From Polyangiaceae bacterium (GTDB taxonomy: Bacteria; Myxococcota_A; Polyangia; Polyangiales; Polyangiaceae), in contig WQYX01000009.1 in NCBI GenBank assembly GCA_009781005.1, positions 1-64,000 on the forward strand: a DNA stretch of 64,000 nucleotides, given 5' to 3'. The notes below the pieces were generated by a model that was given only the letters and a program-made list of their open reading frames with translations, was not told the DNA's origin and made no database searches. Position 1 is the stretch's first letter. Each line of letters begins with the position of its first letter. Shown here one piece after another: positions 34,805-43,782 of the stretch. Both the position numbers and the translations under genes were made by a program.

Positions 34805-35842
34805 TCATTCGCGGTCGTCGTCGGACGGCGTGTCGTCCTCGAGTTCTTCGAGCGCTTCGCGGCCGAGCCGATCGAGCTCGTTCTCATCGATCGACTCGAT
34901 GGGCTCCTCGATGCGCTCGACATCCGGCGGAGATGCAACCGATTCGTTGCGCGGCGCAGAAGCCCCCTCGCCTTCCCCTTCTTCTTGGCTCGCGTCGGCT
35001 TCGTCCTCGACAAGGAGCGCACCCTCGTTCGGCGGCTCGCCGAGTTCATCCTCGTACGATTGACGCGATTCGTCCGTGAGCTCCGTGAATTCGCGCAACG
35101 TTGGCAGGTCCTTCAGGGATTTGAGACCGAAGAACTCGAGGAACGTGTTCGTGGTGCCGTAAATCATGGGGCGCCCCGGCTCGTCGCGTTTGCCGAGGAT
35201 GCGCACGAGATCGCGCTCCAAGAGCACCTTGAGCACGGGTCCGCTGTCGACGCCGCGCACGTCGTCGATCTCCGGGCGCGTGATGGGCTGCCGGTAAGCG
35301 ATGATGGCGAGCGTTTCGACTTGTGCACGCGAGAGGCGCACGGGCTTGTCTGCCGTGAGATCGCGGATGAAAGATGCATACTGCACGTTCGTGCGAAACA
35401 CGAGGCCGCCGGCAACCTCATCGAGGTGGATGCCGCGCGTGGAGTAGTCTTGCCGGAGCTCGCCGACGATCTCGCGCACGCGGCTCACCGGCGCAGACGC
35501 GAGCTTGGCGAGATCCTTCGGCGTGATGGGCGCATCGCTCGCGAAAATCAGCGCCTCGAGCAGGCCTCGCAAGTGCGCGCGCTGCGAGATGGATTCGCTT
35601 TCGGCGAGAGCGGGCTCCTCATCTTCCTTGTCTTCCGCCGCGGACTCAGTGCTGTCATCGACCTCGGCGACAACGGGGGCCGGCGAGGGTTCCGCCGTCT
35701 CCTCGTCACTCTCTTGCGGCGGATCGGGCGAGGCTGAGTCCTCGTGCTCGGAGGACGCCTCCGTGCGCGCGTCGAGATTCGAAACGAGATCGTCGAACGA
35801 CGCGGGCTTCGTGTTCGCCTTGGCTTTCTTGCGCTTCGTCAC
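34805..35842 (-). CDS. scpB: SMC-Scp complex subunit ScpB
   Basis: Winged-helix kite protein of the condensin complex that organises and segregates the chromosome with SMC and ScpA. The conserved core is at about residues 90-255 (LRGLLEALIFASDAPI, RVREIVGELRQDY, LSRAQVETLAIIAYRQPITRPEIDDVRGVDSGPVL, MIYGTTNTFLEFFGLKSLKDLP). It is flanked by about 85 acidic N-terminal and 90 acidic C-terminal residues, making 345 aa instead of the usual 180-200. Starts with GTG overlapping the scpA stop (GTGA). Acidic extensions are likely disordered. Confidence 0.95.
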   Translation of the reverse strand: MTKRKKAKANTKPASFDDLVSNLDARTEASSEHEDSASPDPPQESDEETAEPSPAPVVAEVDDSTESAAEDKEDEEPALAESESISQRAHLRGLLEALIFASDAPITPKDLAKLASAPVSRVREIVGELRQDYSTRGIHLDEVAGGLVFRTNVQYASFIRDLTADKPVRLSRAQVETLAIIAYRQPITRPEIDDVRGVDSGPVLKVLLERDLVRILGKRDEPGRPMIYGTTNTFLEFFGLKSLKDLPTLREFTELTDESRQSYEDELGEPPNEGALLVEDEADASQEEGEGEGASAPRNESVASPPDVERIEEPIESIDENELDRLGREALEELEDDTPSDDDRE

Positions 35843-36660
35843 GTGCCGTCCTCGGGCGGAGTCTCCGCCGGCGCGTCCGCCACTTCGTCGATGATCCCCT
35901 GTGCGGAGAACTCGACTTCGATCGGCGAATCGGCGTCCGCTTGAAAGAGCTTCGTCATGCGGAGTCTCGTCATCTCGAGCAGCGCGAGAAACGTGATGAC
36001 GAGATCGAACCGCGTCATGAGTCCTTCGAAGAGCTCCTCGAACCGCAGACGGCGCCCGACGCGGAGCAAATCCACGAGCTCGTTGATGCGATCGGTGAGC
36101 GTGATGCGCTCGTGCACGACGTCGTGTGAGAGCTTGACTTTGCTTCGCGAGAGGATTTCCTGAAACGCCTCGACGAGCGAGAAAAGAGGCACTTGCGCGA
36201 GCGGCGGCAGCCCCGTAGACACAGCCTCCTCGAGTTTCATGCCGCGCAAGAAGATGTCGCGACCGGAGACTCCGCGCGCGGCGAGCTCGCTCGCTGCCTG
36301 CTTGTACTTCTGATACTCGAGGAGGCGGCGGATAAGGGCTTCGCGCGGATCCTCCTCTTCCTCCTCGGCGAGCGCGTCGTCTTGCTGGCCCGGCGGCGGC
36401 GCAGGCAAAAGCACCTTCGACTTGATGTGCGCGAGCGTGGCCGCCATGACGAGGTACTCGCTCGCGATGTCGAGATCCAAAAGCTGCATGACGGCGAGGT
36501 ATTCGAGATACTTCTCCGTGATAAAACCGATAGGAATGTCGACGATGTCGAGTTCGTGCTTCTGGCAGAGGTGCAAAAGCAGATCGAGGGGTCCCTCGAA
36601 CATCGGCAAGCAGACGGAATATCCGCCTGCGCGTGCTGCACTCGGCTCGAGGTTCGACAC
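35839..36660 (-). CDS. scpA: segregation and condensation protein A
   Basis: Kleisin of the bacterial condensin, bridging the SMC heads and binding ScpB. 273 aa, starting with GTG 36660. N-terminal kleisin motif FEGPLDLLLHLCQKHELDIVDIPI, then DIASEYLVMAATLAHIKSKVLLP, acidic linker, and C-terminal winged helix VTFLALLEMTRLRMTKLFQ. Coupled to scpB through GTGA. No smc gene is in the window, which is usual since smc often maps elsewhere. Confidence 0.95.
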   Translation of the reverse strand: MSNLEPSAARAGGYSVCLPMFEGPLDLLLHLCQKHELDIVDIPIGFITEKYLEYLAVMQLLDLDIASEYLVMAATLAHIKSKVLLPAPPPGQQDDALAEEEEEDPREALIRRLLEYQKYKQAASELAARGVSGRDIFLRGMKLEEAVSTGLPPLAQVPLFSLVEAFQEILSRSKVKLSHDVVHERITLTDRINELVDLLRVGRRLRFEELFEGLMTRFDLVITFLALLEMTRLRMTKLFQADADSPIEVEFSAQGIIDEVADAPAETPPEDGT

Positions 36661-37001
36661 GTCCGGGCTCGCTTAGAGGAAGCGCGGCGCGGCTTCAAGA
36701 GTTAAGGGGCCCCATCCGCGCCATCTCGCTTCGCTCGCTTGCGCCGCCTTCCCCTTGTCACGTGCTCGTCGGCCGGCTTCGCCGTCCTCCTGCGCGCGGA
36801 GCGGGGAAGGCTCTGAATGGATGGATCGTGGCAAGATTGTCCTCCAGTAGACCAGACAATTGCATGCAGATTGCACTCGCTACATATTCTGCGACAATGC
36901 GACGATTGTGGGCTCTTCTGCCCGCGCTGGATGGCGCAGCACGTGCGGCGAGCAACACGAGCAGCGCGGAGGGGTCCACTTAATGGGCTACGATACAGCT
37001 C
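36661..37001. other. intergenic region between scpA and a kinase gene, with repeat-like blocks
   Basis: Divergent 341-bp gap. Positions 36938-36981 match 10904-10949 in the uvrB spacer (GCGGCGAGCAAC, GGGGTCCACT). A Cys-His coding look-alike is absent. AT-richer stretches (36857-36895, CATATTCTGCGACAATG) could hold promoters. No tRNA or small gene identified. Confidence 0.4.
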
Positions 37002-38636
37002 GTGGACAAGGCACTCTTGGACGAGGGCGATCCGTATCTGGGTCAAGAGCTCGAAGGGGGCATCGAGATCCGCGAGCTCGTTGGACAAGGCTCGATGAGC
37101 CGGGTTTATCGCGCTTTGCAGAAAGGCGTCGATCGCTTCGTGGCGGTGAAAATTCTCCATCGCGAGCTCGGTGCCAACGGCGCGTTCGTCTCGCGCTTCA
37201 TGCGCGAGAGTCAAATCGCTTCTCGCCTCTCGCATCCAAACATCGTGCAGATCTTGCTCACCGGGCAGCTCCCGAATCATGCACTTTACACGGTTATGGA
37301 GTACCTCGATGGCGTATCTCTAAAGCAAGCGCTTGCGGCGGCGGGCGGAAGCATGCCTTTGCCGCGCGCATTGCACATCGTCTTGCAGCTCTGCGAAGCA
37401 GTCGGGGAAGCGCACGCGCAGGGCATCGTTCATCGCGATCTGAAACCCGAAAACGTCATGCTCGTGCGCCGGTTCGGGGACGAGGACGTCGTCAAGGTCC
37501 TCGACTTCGGTGTTGCCCGCGTCAACTGGGCCGAAGAGGCGGCGACCAACGACGCCGGACTCATCTTCGGCGCGGCACGCTACATCTCGCCCGAGGGCGC
37601 GCAAGGCGGCGACGCGATGCCGGCGAGCGACGTCTACTCCATCGCCACGTTGCTCTATCGAATGCTCGCGGGCCGGACGCCCTTCGAAGGAGATCAAGCA
37701 CTTCGCGTGCTCGTACAGCAGGTTCACGACGCGCCTCCGAAGCTCACGTCGTTCGCGCGCACGGCCCACGTACCGAATGCAATCTCGAACGTGATCATGG
37801 CAAACCTCGCCAAGGATCCTCGCGATCGCGCCTCCGACGCTCGCGCGTTCGCTCAGAGGATTCGTGACGCGGCCATGATGCCGGCACGTGATGCACCGTC
37901 TCGTCGCCCCCCCACATCACGCACATCGCGCACCGTACTGCTCACCGCACTCGTGCTCGGCACGAGCCTCGTGCCGCTCGTTTTGTGGAAGACGAACCGG
38001 CTCCGCGGGAGCGGCGTCGAGGAGCGCATCGTTGTGCAGGCGACAGATGCAATCTACAAGAATCGTCTCGCAGAATCTCCGGACGACGACGCCGAGAACA
38101 TCGGAAACGAGGAGGCCGCAGCTTCGAGCGCGTCGCCTCTCGCGGAGACGAAAGCAGGCAAAGCGGCTGGTTCCGCGGTCTCGTCATCTTCGACGTACAA
38201 GGTCTCGCTCGGGGTGAGCGTCGAACAGCCGCAGCTCGGGCAGACCGTGGAATTGTCCGCTCGCGTCGCGCCCGCGAAAGGCAACTTCGCGGTTGCTTCG
38301 TTCCTCGTCACCGGCCCGGGGATCCCGAACGGCGTGACCGTGCCCGCGACGAGGACGAAGCCAGGGGTGTTCAAAGCGAGCTACGCGTTCGCCGAACGCG
38401 GCACGTTCGAGATTGTGTTCAACGCGCAGGTAGACCATAAGCCGTTGCAAGGTGCACGTATCCTCGTGGCGGGCGACGCTTCCCCCTCCGCTCCACTTGC
38501 GTCTCCGTTGACGGATCCGCTCACCACAACGCCCCCCGCAGAATCGACGGCCCCGCCGGAACCTGTAGCCCCACCGACGAGCCCAGCGGAACCGACGAGC
38601 CCAGCGGAACCGAGTGCGAGCGTGAAATGGATGTAA
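37002..38636 (+). CDS. Ser/Thr protein kinase with single membrane helix and sensor-like tail
   Basis: 544 aa from GTG 37002. Kinase domain residues 20-285: loop GQGSMSRV at 28-35, Lys50 in VAVKIL, HRDLKPEN at 144-151, DFG at 158-160. The APE motif is SPEG (186-189), a mild departure. Transmembrane helix TVLLTALVLGTSLVPLVLW at 301-319. The outer part (about 390-490) looks like an immunoglobulin-type beta domain (VSLGVSVEQPQLGQTVELSARVAP, FEIVFNAQVDHKPL), and the C-terminus is Pro/Ala/Thr-rich. It overlaps or abuts the next gene, which encodes a secreted beta-rich protein, so the two may act together. Confidence 0.94.
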   Translation: MDKALLDEGDPYLGQELEGGIEIRELVGQGSMSRVYRALQKGVDRFVAVKILHRELGANGAFVSRFMRESQIASRLSHPNIVQILLTGQLPNHALYTVMEYLDGVSLKQALAAAGGSMPLPRALHIVLQLCEAVGEAHAQGIVHRDLKPENVMLVRRFGDEDVVKVLDFGVARVNWAEEAATNDAGLIFGAARYISPEGAQGGDAMPASDVYSIATLLYRMLAGRTPFEGDQALRVLVQQVHDAPPKLTSFARTAHVPNAISNVIMANLAKDPRDRASDARAFAQRIRDAAMMPARDAPSRRPPTSRTSRTVLLTALVLGTSLVPLVLWKTNRLRGSGVEERIVVQATDAIYKNRLAESPDDDAENIGNEEAAASSASPLAETKAGKAAGSAVSSSSTYKVSLGVSVEQPQLGQTVELSARVAPAKGNFAVASFLVTGPGIPNGVTVPATRTKPGVFKASYAFAERGTFEIVFNAQVDHKPLQGARILVAGDASPSAPLASPLTDPLTTTPPAESTAPPEPVAPPTSPAEPTSPAEPSASVKWM

Positions 38637-38641
38637 TCCAC

Positions 38642-39469
38642 ATGCGAGCCTTGCTCGCGGGCGCAGCCCTCTCGTTGACCTCGATCTCCGCGCACGCCGA
38701 GCTGCCTCCACCCGAGCCAACACCAGAGATCCCCCCCGGCGCGTCGCCGGACGAGAAGGTCCAAGCCCGCATGGTCGCCATCGCGCGCGCGGGCGAGGCT
38801 CCGAACGCCGCCGCCGCCGCGCTCGCTCGCATCATCGATCGTCCCCATACGATCGCCGAGCTCCAAGCAGGCTTCATCGCGCTTCCCACAGCACCCATTT
38901 CGGCGGGGCAACGCGGCGGCGACACGCCCATCGTCGGAAGGATTGGTCACGGAGACGCCACACTAGAAGTAGGACTTCATATCCTTTATCGCTGGAATCG
39001 GTATTTCGCAGTCGGCGCCGGCGCGCTCTTTGCGCCAAGCCCCACGTCTGACACGGAATACGGTGGTCTTTCAGGGCTCAAGCGCACCCACTCACGGAGC
39101 TACCTCCTCATGGGGACGGAAGCACGCTTCATCCCCATTCATTACAAATACGTCGAAGCCTGGGTTGGTGCGACCGTCGGCGGCGTCGTCATCGCCGATC
39201 GCTTTACCGACGAATCGGAACCCGAGGTGCCAACCATCGTCGCCACGCGCCAGTTCACGGTGCGCTCCGAGGGCCTCGCTCTCGGCGGACAGGTTGGCGG
39301 AAGTTACTATTTGAGTGAGAATTGGATTTTTGGAATGAACTTGCGGGGCTCGACTTGGTTTCTCCCCACATCGCCGCGTTGCTCGATCCTTGGCGATTGC
39401 GCAACAGTGACCGGCGCCGTCGCTGCCATCGAATTCGGTATCACGATGGCCTACCGTCTCGCGTTATAG
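38642..39469 (+). CDS. secreted beta-rich (outer-membrane barrel-like) protein
   Basis: 275 aa from ATG 38642, 5 bp after the kinase stop (an ATG at 38627 lies inside the kinase gene). Signal peptide LLAGAALSLTSISAHA. A Pro/Glu-rich linker precedes strands such as ATLEVGLHILYRWNRYFAVGAGALF, SYLLMGTEARFIPIHYKYVEAWVGATVGG and AAIEFGITMAYRLAL. A final hydrophobic residue at the C-terminus fits an outer-membrane barrel. No family assigned. Operon with the kinase. Confidence 0.75.
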   Translation: MRALLAGAALSLTSISAHAELPPPEPTPEIPPGASPDEKVQARMVAIARAGEAPNAAAAALARIIDRPHTIAELQAGFIALPTAPISAGQRGGDTPIVGRIGHGDATLEVGLHILYRWNRYFAVGAGALFAPSPTSDTEYGGLSGLKRTHSRSYLLMGTEARFIPIHYKYVEAWVGATVGGVVIADRFTDESEPEVPTIVATRQFTVRSEGLALGGQVGGSYYLSENWIFGMNLRGSTWFLPTSPRCSILGDCATVTGAVAAIEFGITMAYRLAL

Positions 39470-39485
39470 TTTCCAAATGGAAACT
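39468..39485. terminator. bidirectional hairpin between convergent genes
   Basis: AGTTTCC (39468-39474), loop AAAT, GGAAACT (39479-39485); the outer TATA bases (39465-39468 and 39487-39490) extend the pairing. Both convergent stops (TAG 39467-39469; TAG on the minus strand 39486-39488) fall in or beside it. Confidence 0.6.
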
Positions 39486-40178
39486 CTATAATCTAATTGC
39501 CATAAAAGAGGCGATCCGGTCGAGCACCAGGGCGACGACGGCGAGCAGACCGAGCGCGCGGACGGGCGCGAAAAGGGCGTGAACTTGCGCGGGACTCGCG
39601 GCGCGCGCGATGAGCGCGAAGGCGACTTCGAGCACGATCGCAGCGATGAGAACAGGCCCTCCAATGGCAACCGCGAGGCCAATGCCGGACGCAAGATCAT
39701 GCGCCACGGCAGCCGCGGGGTGCGCGGACGGCGGGGCGGTCGTGAGGGCTTCGGCCGCGCGCGATGCTCCGCCGTTGGCGAGAAAGACGACGCTGGCAAA
39801 AAGCGAGAGCAGCACGCCGAAGCTCGATGCTCGTTCTTCAACGACGGCGAGGCCCGGCCCGACGGGCGAGCCACGAAGTACGTCGACGAGCCCGCCCGCC
39901 ATGGTCGCGACCCAAAGCGGAATTGCGGCAGCGAGAGCGACGGGCAAGCCCAAGATGATCTGTTCGAGCGCCGAGAGCACCCACGGCAGCGAGCGTTCGG
40001 CGTTCACGACGGGCAAAAGGGATGGATAGATCGCGGCGGCAAGCGCGAGACCGAGGATTGCACGCGCCGGCATCGGCAACGCCTTGAGACCGAACGCGGG
40101 CACGAGCACGACGGTCGGCATGGCGCGCGCCCACGCGAGACCGATCGCAGCGAGATCATCCGTTGGCGGGAGATCCAT
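39486..40178 (-). CDS. SctT/FliR-family export apparatus protein
   Basis: 230 aa from ATG 40178, with about six hydrophobic helices. The pattern matches FliR/SctT: AWARAMPTVVLVPAFGLKALPMPARAILGLALAAAIYP near the start, then LEQIILGLPVALAAAIPLWVATMAGGLVD, and a final LIARAASPAQVHALFAPVRALGLLAVVALVLDRI. FliR/SctT forms the core export gate of flagellar and type III secretion systems. Slightly short for the family (about 260). No other export-gate genes lie next to it. An ACCGCTTTC solo end lies 10 bp upstream. Confidence 0.8.
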   Translation of the reverse strand: MDLPPTDDLAAIGLAWARAMPTVVLVPAFGLKALPMPARAILGLALAAAIYPSLLPVVNAERSLPWVLSALEQIILGLPVALAAAIPLWVATMAGGLVDVLRGSPVGPGLAVVEERASSFGVLLSLFASVVFLANGGASRAAEALTTAPPSAHPAAAVAHDLASGIGLAVAIGGPVLIAAIVLEVAFALIARAASPAQVHALFAPVRALGLLAVVALVLDRIASFMAIRL

Positions 40179-40187
40179 CACGCCATG

Positions 40188-40210
40188 CTCTATACCGCTT
40201 TCGAGTTGAC
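40188..40210. repeat. solo end of the ACCGCTTTC element
   Basis: TATACCGCTTTCGAGTTGAC between the divergent SctT-like and MaoC genes, matching the terminal repeat of the full copies. Confidence 0.6.
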
Positions 40211-40244
40211 GGTCATTTGCTTCCATGATCATGTCAATCGAATC

Positions 40245-41096
40245 ATGGCGCTCGATCTCTCGCTCGTCGGCAAGGCGAGCAACCCTTCGTCGTTTTCGTA
40301 CACGTGGAAAGATGTCGTTCTTTACGCGCTTGGCATTGGCGCGAAGAAAGACGAACTCGATTACCTTTATGAGGGACGCGGTCCAAAGGTGATTCCAAGT
40401 TTTGCGGTCGTCCCGGCGTTCCAGCCAATGTTCGAGATCGTTACGAAAACAGGCGGCGATCTTGCGATGATCGTGCACGGGGCCCAGCGTGTTCGCTTGC
40501 GCGGGCAAATCCCTGCTGAAGGCACGCTCACAACCACGGCGAAGATCCGCGGTATTTACGACTATCGAAAATTCGCAATTGTCGTCGTGGATACCGAAAC
40601 GAAGGATCGCGCTGGCAAGGTGCTATTCGACACGACTTCGCAGATCATCTTTCGCGGGGAAGGCAGCTTCGGCGGCGAGCTTCCACCGAAAGAAGAAAAA
40701 GTTGCCGAGATCCCGAAAGGGAAGCCGGCCGACTTCCGCATCGAAGAAGCAACCTCACCGGAGCAGGCGCTGCTCTACCGGTTGTCGGGCGATCTCAACC
40801 CGCTTCATGCCGATCCCGAATTTTCTGCGCGCGTCGGCTTCACACAAGGTCCCATTCTCCACGGCCTATGCACGTACGGCTACATGGTCCGCCACGTTGC
40901 GAAAGGAGCGTGTGGGGGTGACGCAACGAAAATGACTGGCTTCGAGGGTCATTTCCGGAAGCCCGTATGGCCAGGCGACACGCTCGTGACGGAAGGCTGG
41001 AAAGTTACGGCAGGGAAAATTGCACTTCAAGTGAGCGTAAAGGAGCGCAGCGAAACCGTGCTCGCAGGCGCGTGGGTCACTAGGGACACGCCTTAG
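40245..41096 (+). CDS. MaoC-family (2E)-enoyl-CoA hydratase
   Basis: 283 aa from ATG 40245, chosen because the upstream frame is the antisense shadow of the SctT-like gene. Double hotdog protein like the hydratase-2 part of eukaryotic MFE-2: N-terminal half YTWKDVVLYALGIGAKKDELDYLYEG, C-terminal half with the catalytic hydratase motif YRLSGDLNPLHADPEFSARVGF and GPILHGLCTYGYM. Hydrates trans-2-enoyl-CoA in beta-oxidation or PHA precursor supply. The stop TAG lies 2 bp before element copy C. Confidence 0.92.
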   Translation: MALDLSLVGKASNPSSFSYTWKDVVLYALGIGAKKDELDYLYEGRGPKVIPSFAVVPAFQPMFEIVTKTGGDLAMIVHGAQRVRLRGQIPAEGTLTTTAKIRGIYDYRKFAIVVVDTETKDRAGKVLFDTTSQIIFRGEGSFGGELPPKEEKVAEIPKGKPADFRIEEATSPEQALLYRLSGDLNPLHADPEFSARVGFTQGPILHGLCTYGYMVRHVAKGACGGDATKMTGFEGHFRKPVWPGDTLVTEGWKVTAGKIALQVSVKERSETVLAGAWVTRDTP

Positions 41097-41098
41097 TT

Positions 41099-41289
41099 AG
41101 AGCGTGTAGGGCAGCCGTCGCGAGCGAATCGAGGCTAGGGCGGAGCGCGAGGAGCCCGCGTAAGCGTACTTGTCGTACGTGCGCAGGCACCGCAGCGCCC
41201 ACCTGAGGTCCCGCCACAGGCGGGCCGACTGCGCCAAAGGCGCCATCGAAGCCGCATCGATTCGCGCAGCAGGCTGTCGAACACGCTCT
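41099..41289 (-). repeat. 191-bp AGAGCGTGT element, copy C (long form, reverse orientation)
   Basis: Opposite orientation to copy A. Ends AGAGCGTGTAGGGCAGCC and AGGCTGTCGAACACGCTCT. Contains the long-form module CCTGAGGTCCCGCCACAGGC. It fills the whole space between two converging genes: 2 bp after the MaoC stop at one side, and overlapping the TAA of the 41289-41618 gene by one base at the other. Confidence 0.9.
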
Positions 41290-41618
41290 TAGAAGAGAGC
41301 CCTTAACTCGACCTTATCCTTCTTTTTCTGCTCGAGCAGATAGTTGACGGCGCGCAGGATGCGCTGCTTGGTCGGACCGCTCAACGCGCCACCGGTGAGT
41401 GCAGCGTTGAGCGCACGCTGCGTGACGGGACGGCCCGAACGCGGTTTGGTAAATTCTTTCTTCTCGCCACCCTCCACGCTCTTCATCTGACGGCGAGCGA
41501 GTTTCAGGTCGCGATCCGTGCGCTGGAGGGTCTCGAGCTTGTGCGAGACCGCGAGGAGGCGGTTGCCGTTGAGTTGGTGGTCGGTGAGGAACGCGGAAAA
41601 CTTGGTCGGGTCGGCCAT
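41289..41618 (-). CDS. small basic protein, 109 aa, function unknown
   Basis: Highly charged helical protein (KFSAFLTDHQLNGNRLLAVSHKLETLQ, RDLKLARRQMKSVEGGEKKEF, RAVNYLLEQKKKDKVELRAL). No signal peptide or known domain. The region TQRALNAALTGGALSGPTKQRILRAVN resembles a small DNA-binding helix pair. Conserved look and normal codon use support it as real. Its TAA shares a base with element copy C. Confidence 0.65.
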   Translation of the reverse strand: MADPTKFSAFLTDHQLNGNRLLAVSHKLETLQRTDRDLKLARRQMKSVEGGEKKEFTKPRSGRPVTQRALNAALTGGALSGPTKQRILRAVNYLLEQKKKDKVELRALF

Positions 41619-41679
41619 GATTGAAGAGCAGCGCTCATAGTCTGCGTTTACGCCGGCGTCACCCTGAACATCTGAGAGG

Positions 41680-41704
41680 TAGTTACCAGCCTGCTGCGCG
41701 AATC
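41680..41704 (+). repeat. solo left-end fragment of the AGAGCGTGT element
   Basis: AGTTACCAGCCTGCTGCGCG then AATC matches positions 10-34 of copy B. The stop codon of the convergent lipoprotein gene (41703-41705) lies in its inner edge. Confidence 0.75.
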
Positions 41705-42188
41705 ATCCACCCCCGTCTCGGCAGGGTCGGATATCCAAAACCCACTTGCCCGAGGGACAAGTGGCAACGGCAGTGTTGACGCTCGCGTCGGGAGCCGAGC
41801 AATCCGTACTGCCGTAGGTGCACGTCATCGAATCAGGCCAGCACGGCGGACAATCTGAATCGGATTCAGGGGGAACCAAAGGGCAGTTCAACGGAGGAGG
41901 AGCGTTGTGCGCGAAACGCCAGTAGCCACGCGTGCACTGTGCAACGAGCACAGGACAGAGTCCGAAGCTGCACGAACTGCCCTCTGGCAGCGCGCACGCG
42001 TCACCGTCGGCAGGCGGCGCATCAGGACACTCCGCGCGATCGATCGACCCCGCTTCACTCCCCGCATCGATCGCCGGGGGCGCAGTCTCATGGCCGTCGC
42101 AGTTCGACGCCATGGATACGAGCGCTGCGAGCACCAGGCCAAGGGGCGACAGCATCGCACCCCATCGCCCGTATCGACATGGCTTCAT
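41703..42188 (-). CDS. Cys-rich lipoprotein
   Basis: 161 aa from ATG 42188 (alternative 42200). Hydrophobic leader LSPLGLVLAALVSMASNC gives a lipobox at Cys. The mature part opens with a low-complexity Ala/Pro/Asp spacer (AIDAGSEAGSI) typical of myxobacterial surface lipoproteins, then carries about ten Cys, including a CSFGLCPVLVAQC cluster, with PPCWPDSMTCTYGSTDC further on. Disulfide-rich extracellular module; no catalytic motif. Its 3' end merges with an element fragment. Confidence 0.7.
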   Translation of the reverse strand: MKPCRYGRWGAMLSPLGLVLAALVSMASNCDGHETAPPAIDAGSEAGSIDRAECPDAPPADGDACALPEGSSCSFGLCPVLVAQCTRGYWRFAHNAPPPLNCPLVPPESDSDCPPCWPDSMTCTYGSTDCSAPDASVNTAVATCPSGKWVLDIRPCRDGGG

Positions 42189-42240
42189 CGCACAAATCAT
42201 AGCTGTTTTTCGCCACTATCCGAGCGCGCCTAAAACACAC

Positions 42241-43782
42241 TCACAGCCCGACGACGTCTCTGTGCCGCCGAACGACGTACCGCAGCTCGAGCGACGCGCG
42301 GCCGCGCGCAGGCAAATCAACGGTCCATTTAACGAACCCATCGGCGTCGGGTTTCGCCTTTGGCGTCGTCTTCTTCTCGTCGAAGTCGATTTCGACTTTT
42401 TCGATCTCGGAGACCGGCACGCGCTCGGTGATCTCGATGCTGCGCGCCGTCGTGTCGAGGTTCGAGAGGTGGACGCGGACGCGGTGAGATCTGCCGATCC
42501 ACGTCGACGAGAGTAGACCGGGCTCCTCATCGACGGTCTCGATCTCGCGTCGTACGCGCACGTGCGGATCGGGGCCGAAGCCGAGCTCGAATTTCTCGCC
42601 GGCGGCGATGAGCGGGAGCTTGGTGCGACCGACGAAGCCACTCTCGCGAACGAGATCGACCGGACCCGCGAGGAGCGGCGCGCTGCCTGCGTTCGTCTGA
42701 ACGGCGCGAACGAGCGCTGCCTCGGCGAGCTCGGGGTACGCGACGAGCGACGACGAAGATTTCGTCTCCATCGCGAGCGCGGGCACTCGGTACGGACGGC
42801 CATCGCTCGGGATCGTCGCACGGCTTTTCGCCGCGAGAACGCGTACGTCACCGCCATCGTCGATGCCCGGTACGCGCGCCTGTGGTGCGCCGCCGAGACC
42901 CGTGTGCTGGATCGCTTCGTTGCGCTGCTCGACGCGCACGACGTCGCTGCGACGTTGGACGACGAGCTCGTCGTCGAAGAGCGTGGGCGGCTTTTGGCCG
43001 AGCGACGGGCGCTCGGTCGAGAGCTTGAGCGCGACGTTCGGCCAATCTTCGCCGGTGTTTTGCCAGACGCATCCGTCGGTCGTGACCGAGAGCGTGCCGC
43101 CACGAAGCGTTGCGGTGTGCGCGGGGCGCCAGCACGCGCCGGGGACGATGTACTCGACGACGAGATCCGTCTTTGTCGCGGACTTCGCGTCGAGCGTGAT
43201 CTCGATCGACGCGACGACGCGCGTCTCTTGGTGACCCGCGTACACGAGGCGCGCCTTGAGACGCTCGATCGTTCGCTCGAGATCGCGTTGCGCACGTATC
43301 GCGGCGTGCGCCTCTGCGTACGCGTCCGATTCGCGCTGCTCGAACGCGGTGGTCGCGCGCTTCGCTTCGGCGACGTCCATGAGCGTCCCGCGCGCGGCGT
43401 CCTCCGCGAGCTCCTTGGCGACGCATTTCTGCGCCTCTTGGAGCAAGACGATTGCGGCTTGGAGGCGCTTCACATTCGACGCGCCGACCTCGCACTCGCG
43501 ACGCTTCTCTGCAAGCTCGGAGACGAGCGCTGCGTGTGCTCGCGCGGGCTCCGTCGCGACCGTGCGCCGAACGACGCGTGCTTCGCCGACCGCGACGCCG
43601 CTGCTGCTGCTGCGCGCGCAAACGCGAAGCGTCTTGTCGACGATCACCGGCGACACGTCTTCGATACGCACACGCGTGATCCCCGCGGGCAAATCGATCG
43701 ACGCGCAGCGCTGCACGCTCGCGCGATCCTCGGTCACGGTGACCGCTTCGATGGGCGCCACAACGACGCGCGGCGTGCTCAT
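42241..43782 (-). CDS. mucoidy-inhibitor MuiA-family protein (DUF4139)
   Basis: 513 aa from ATG 43782, overlapping the stop of the decayed copy upstream (ATGA). N-terminal DUF4140-type domain (AVTVTEDRASVQRCASIDLPAGITRVRIEDV), a coiled coil (residues about 80-175), and a DUF4139 beta domain (VVEYIVPGACWRPAHTATL, WPNVALKLSTERP, SIEITERVPVSEIEKVEIDFD, GFVKWTVDLPARGRASLELRYVVRR). Family function is poorly known. No clear signal peptide. Confidence 0.88.
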   Translation of the reverse strand: MSTPRVVVAPIEAVTVTEDRASVQRCASIDLPAGITRVRIEDVSPVIVDKTLRVCARSSSSGVAVGEARVVRRTVATEPARAHAALVSELAEKRRECEVGASNVKRLQAAIVLLQEAQKCVAKELAEDAARGTLMDVAEAKRATTAFEQRESDAYAEAHAAIRAQRDLERTIERLKARLVYAGHQETRVVASIEITLDAKSATKTDLVVEYIVPGACWRPAHTATLRGGTLSVTTDGCVWQNTGEDWPNVALKLSTERPSLGQKPPTLFDDELVVQRRSDVVRVEQRNEAIQHTGLGGAPQARVPGIDDGGDVRVLAAKSRATIPSDGRPYRVPALAMETKSSSSLVAYPELAEAALVRAVQTNAGSAPLLAGPVDLVRESGFVGRTKLPLIAAGEKFELGFGPDPHVRVRREIETVDEEPGLLSSTWIGRSHRVRVHLSNLDTTARSIEITERVPVSEIEKVEIDFDEKKTTPKAKPDADGFVKWTVDLPARGRASLELRYVVRRHRDVVGL

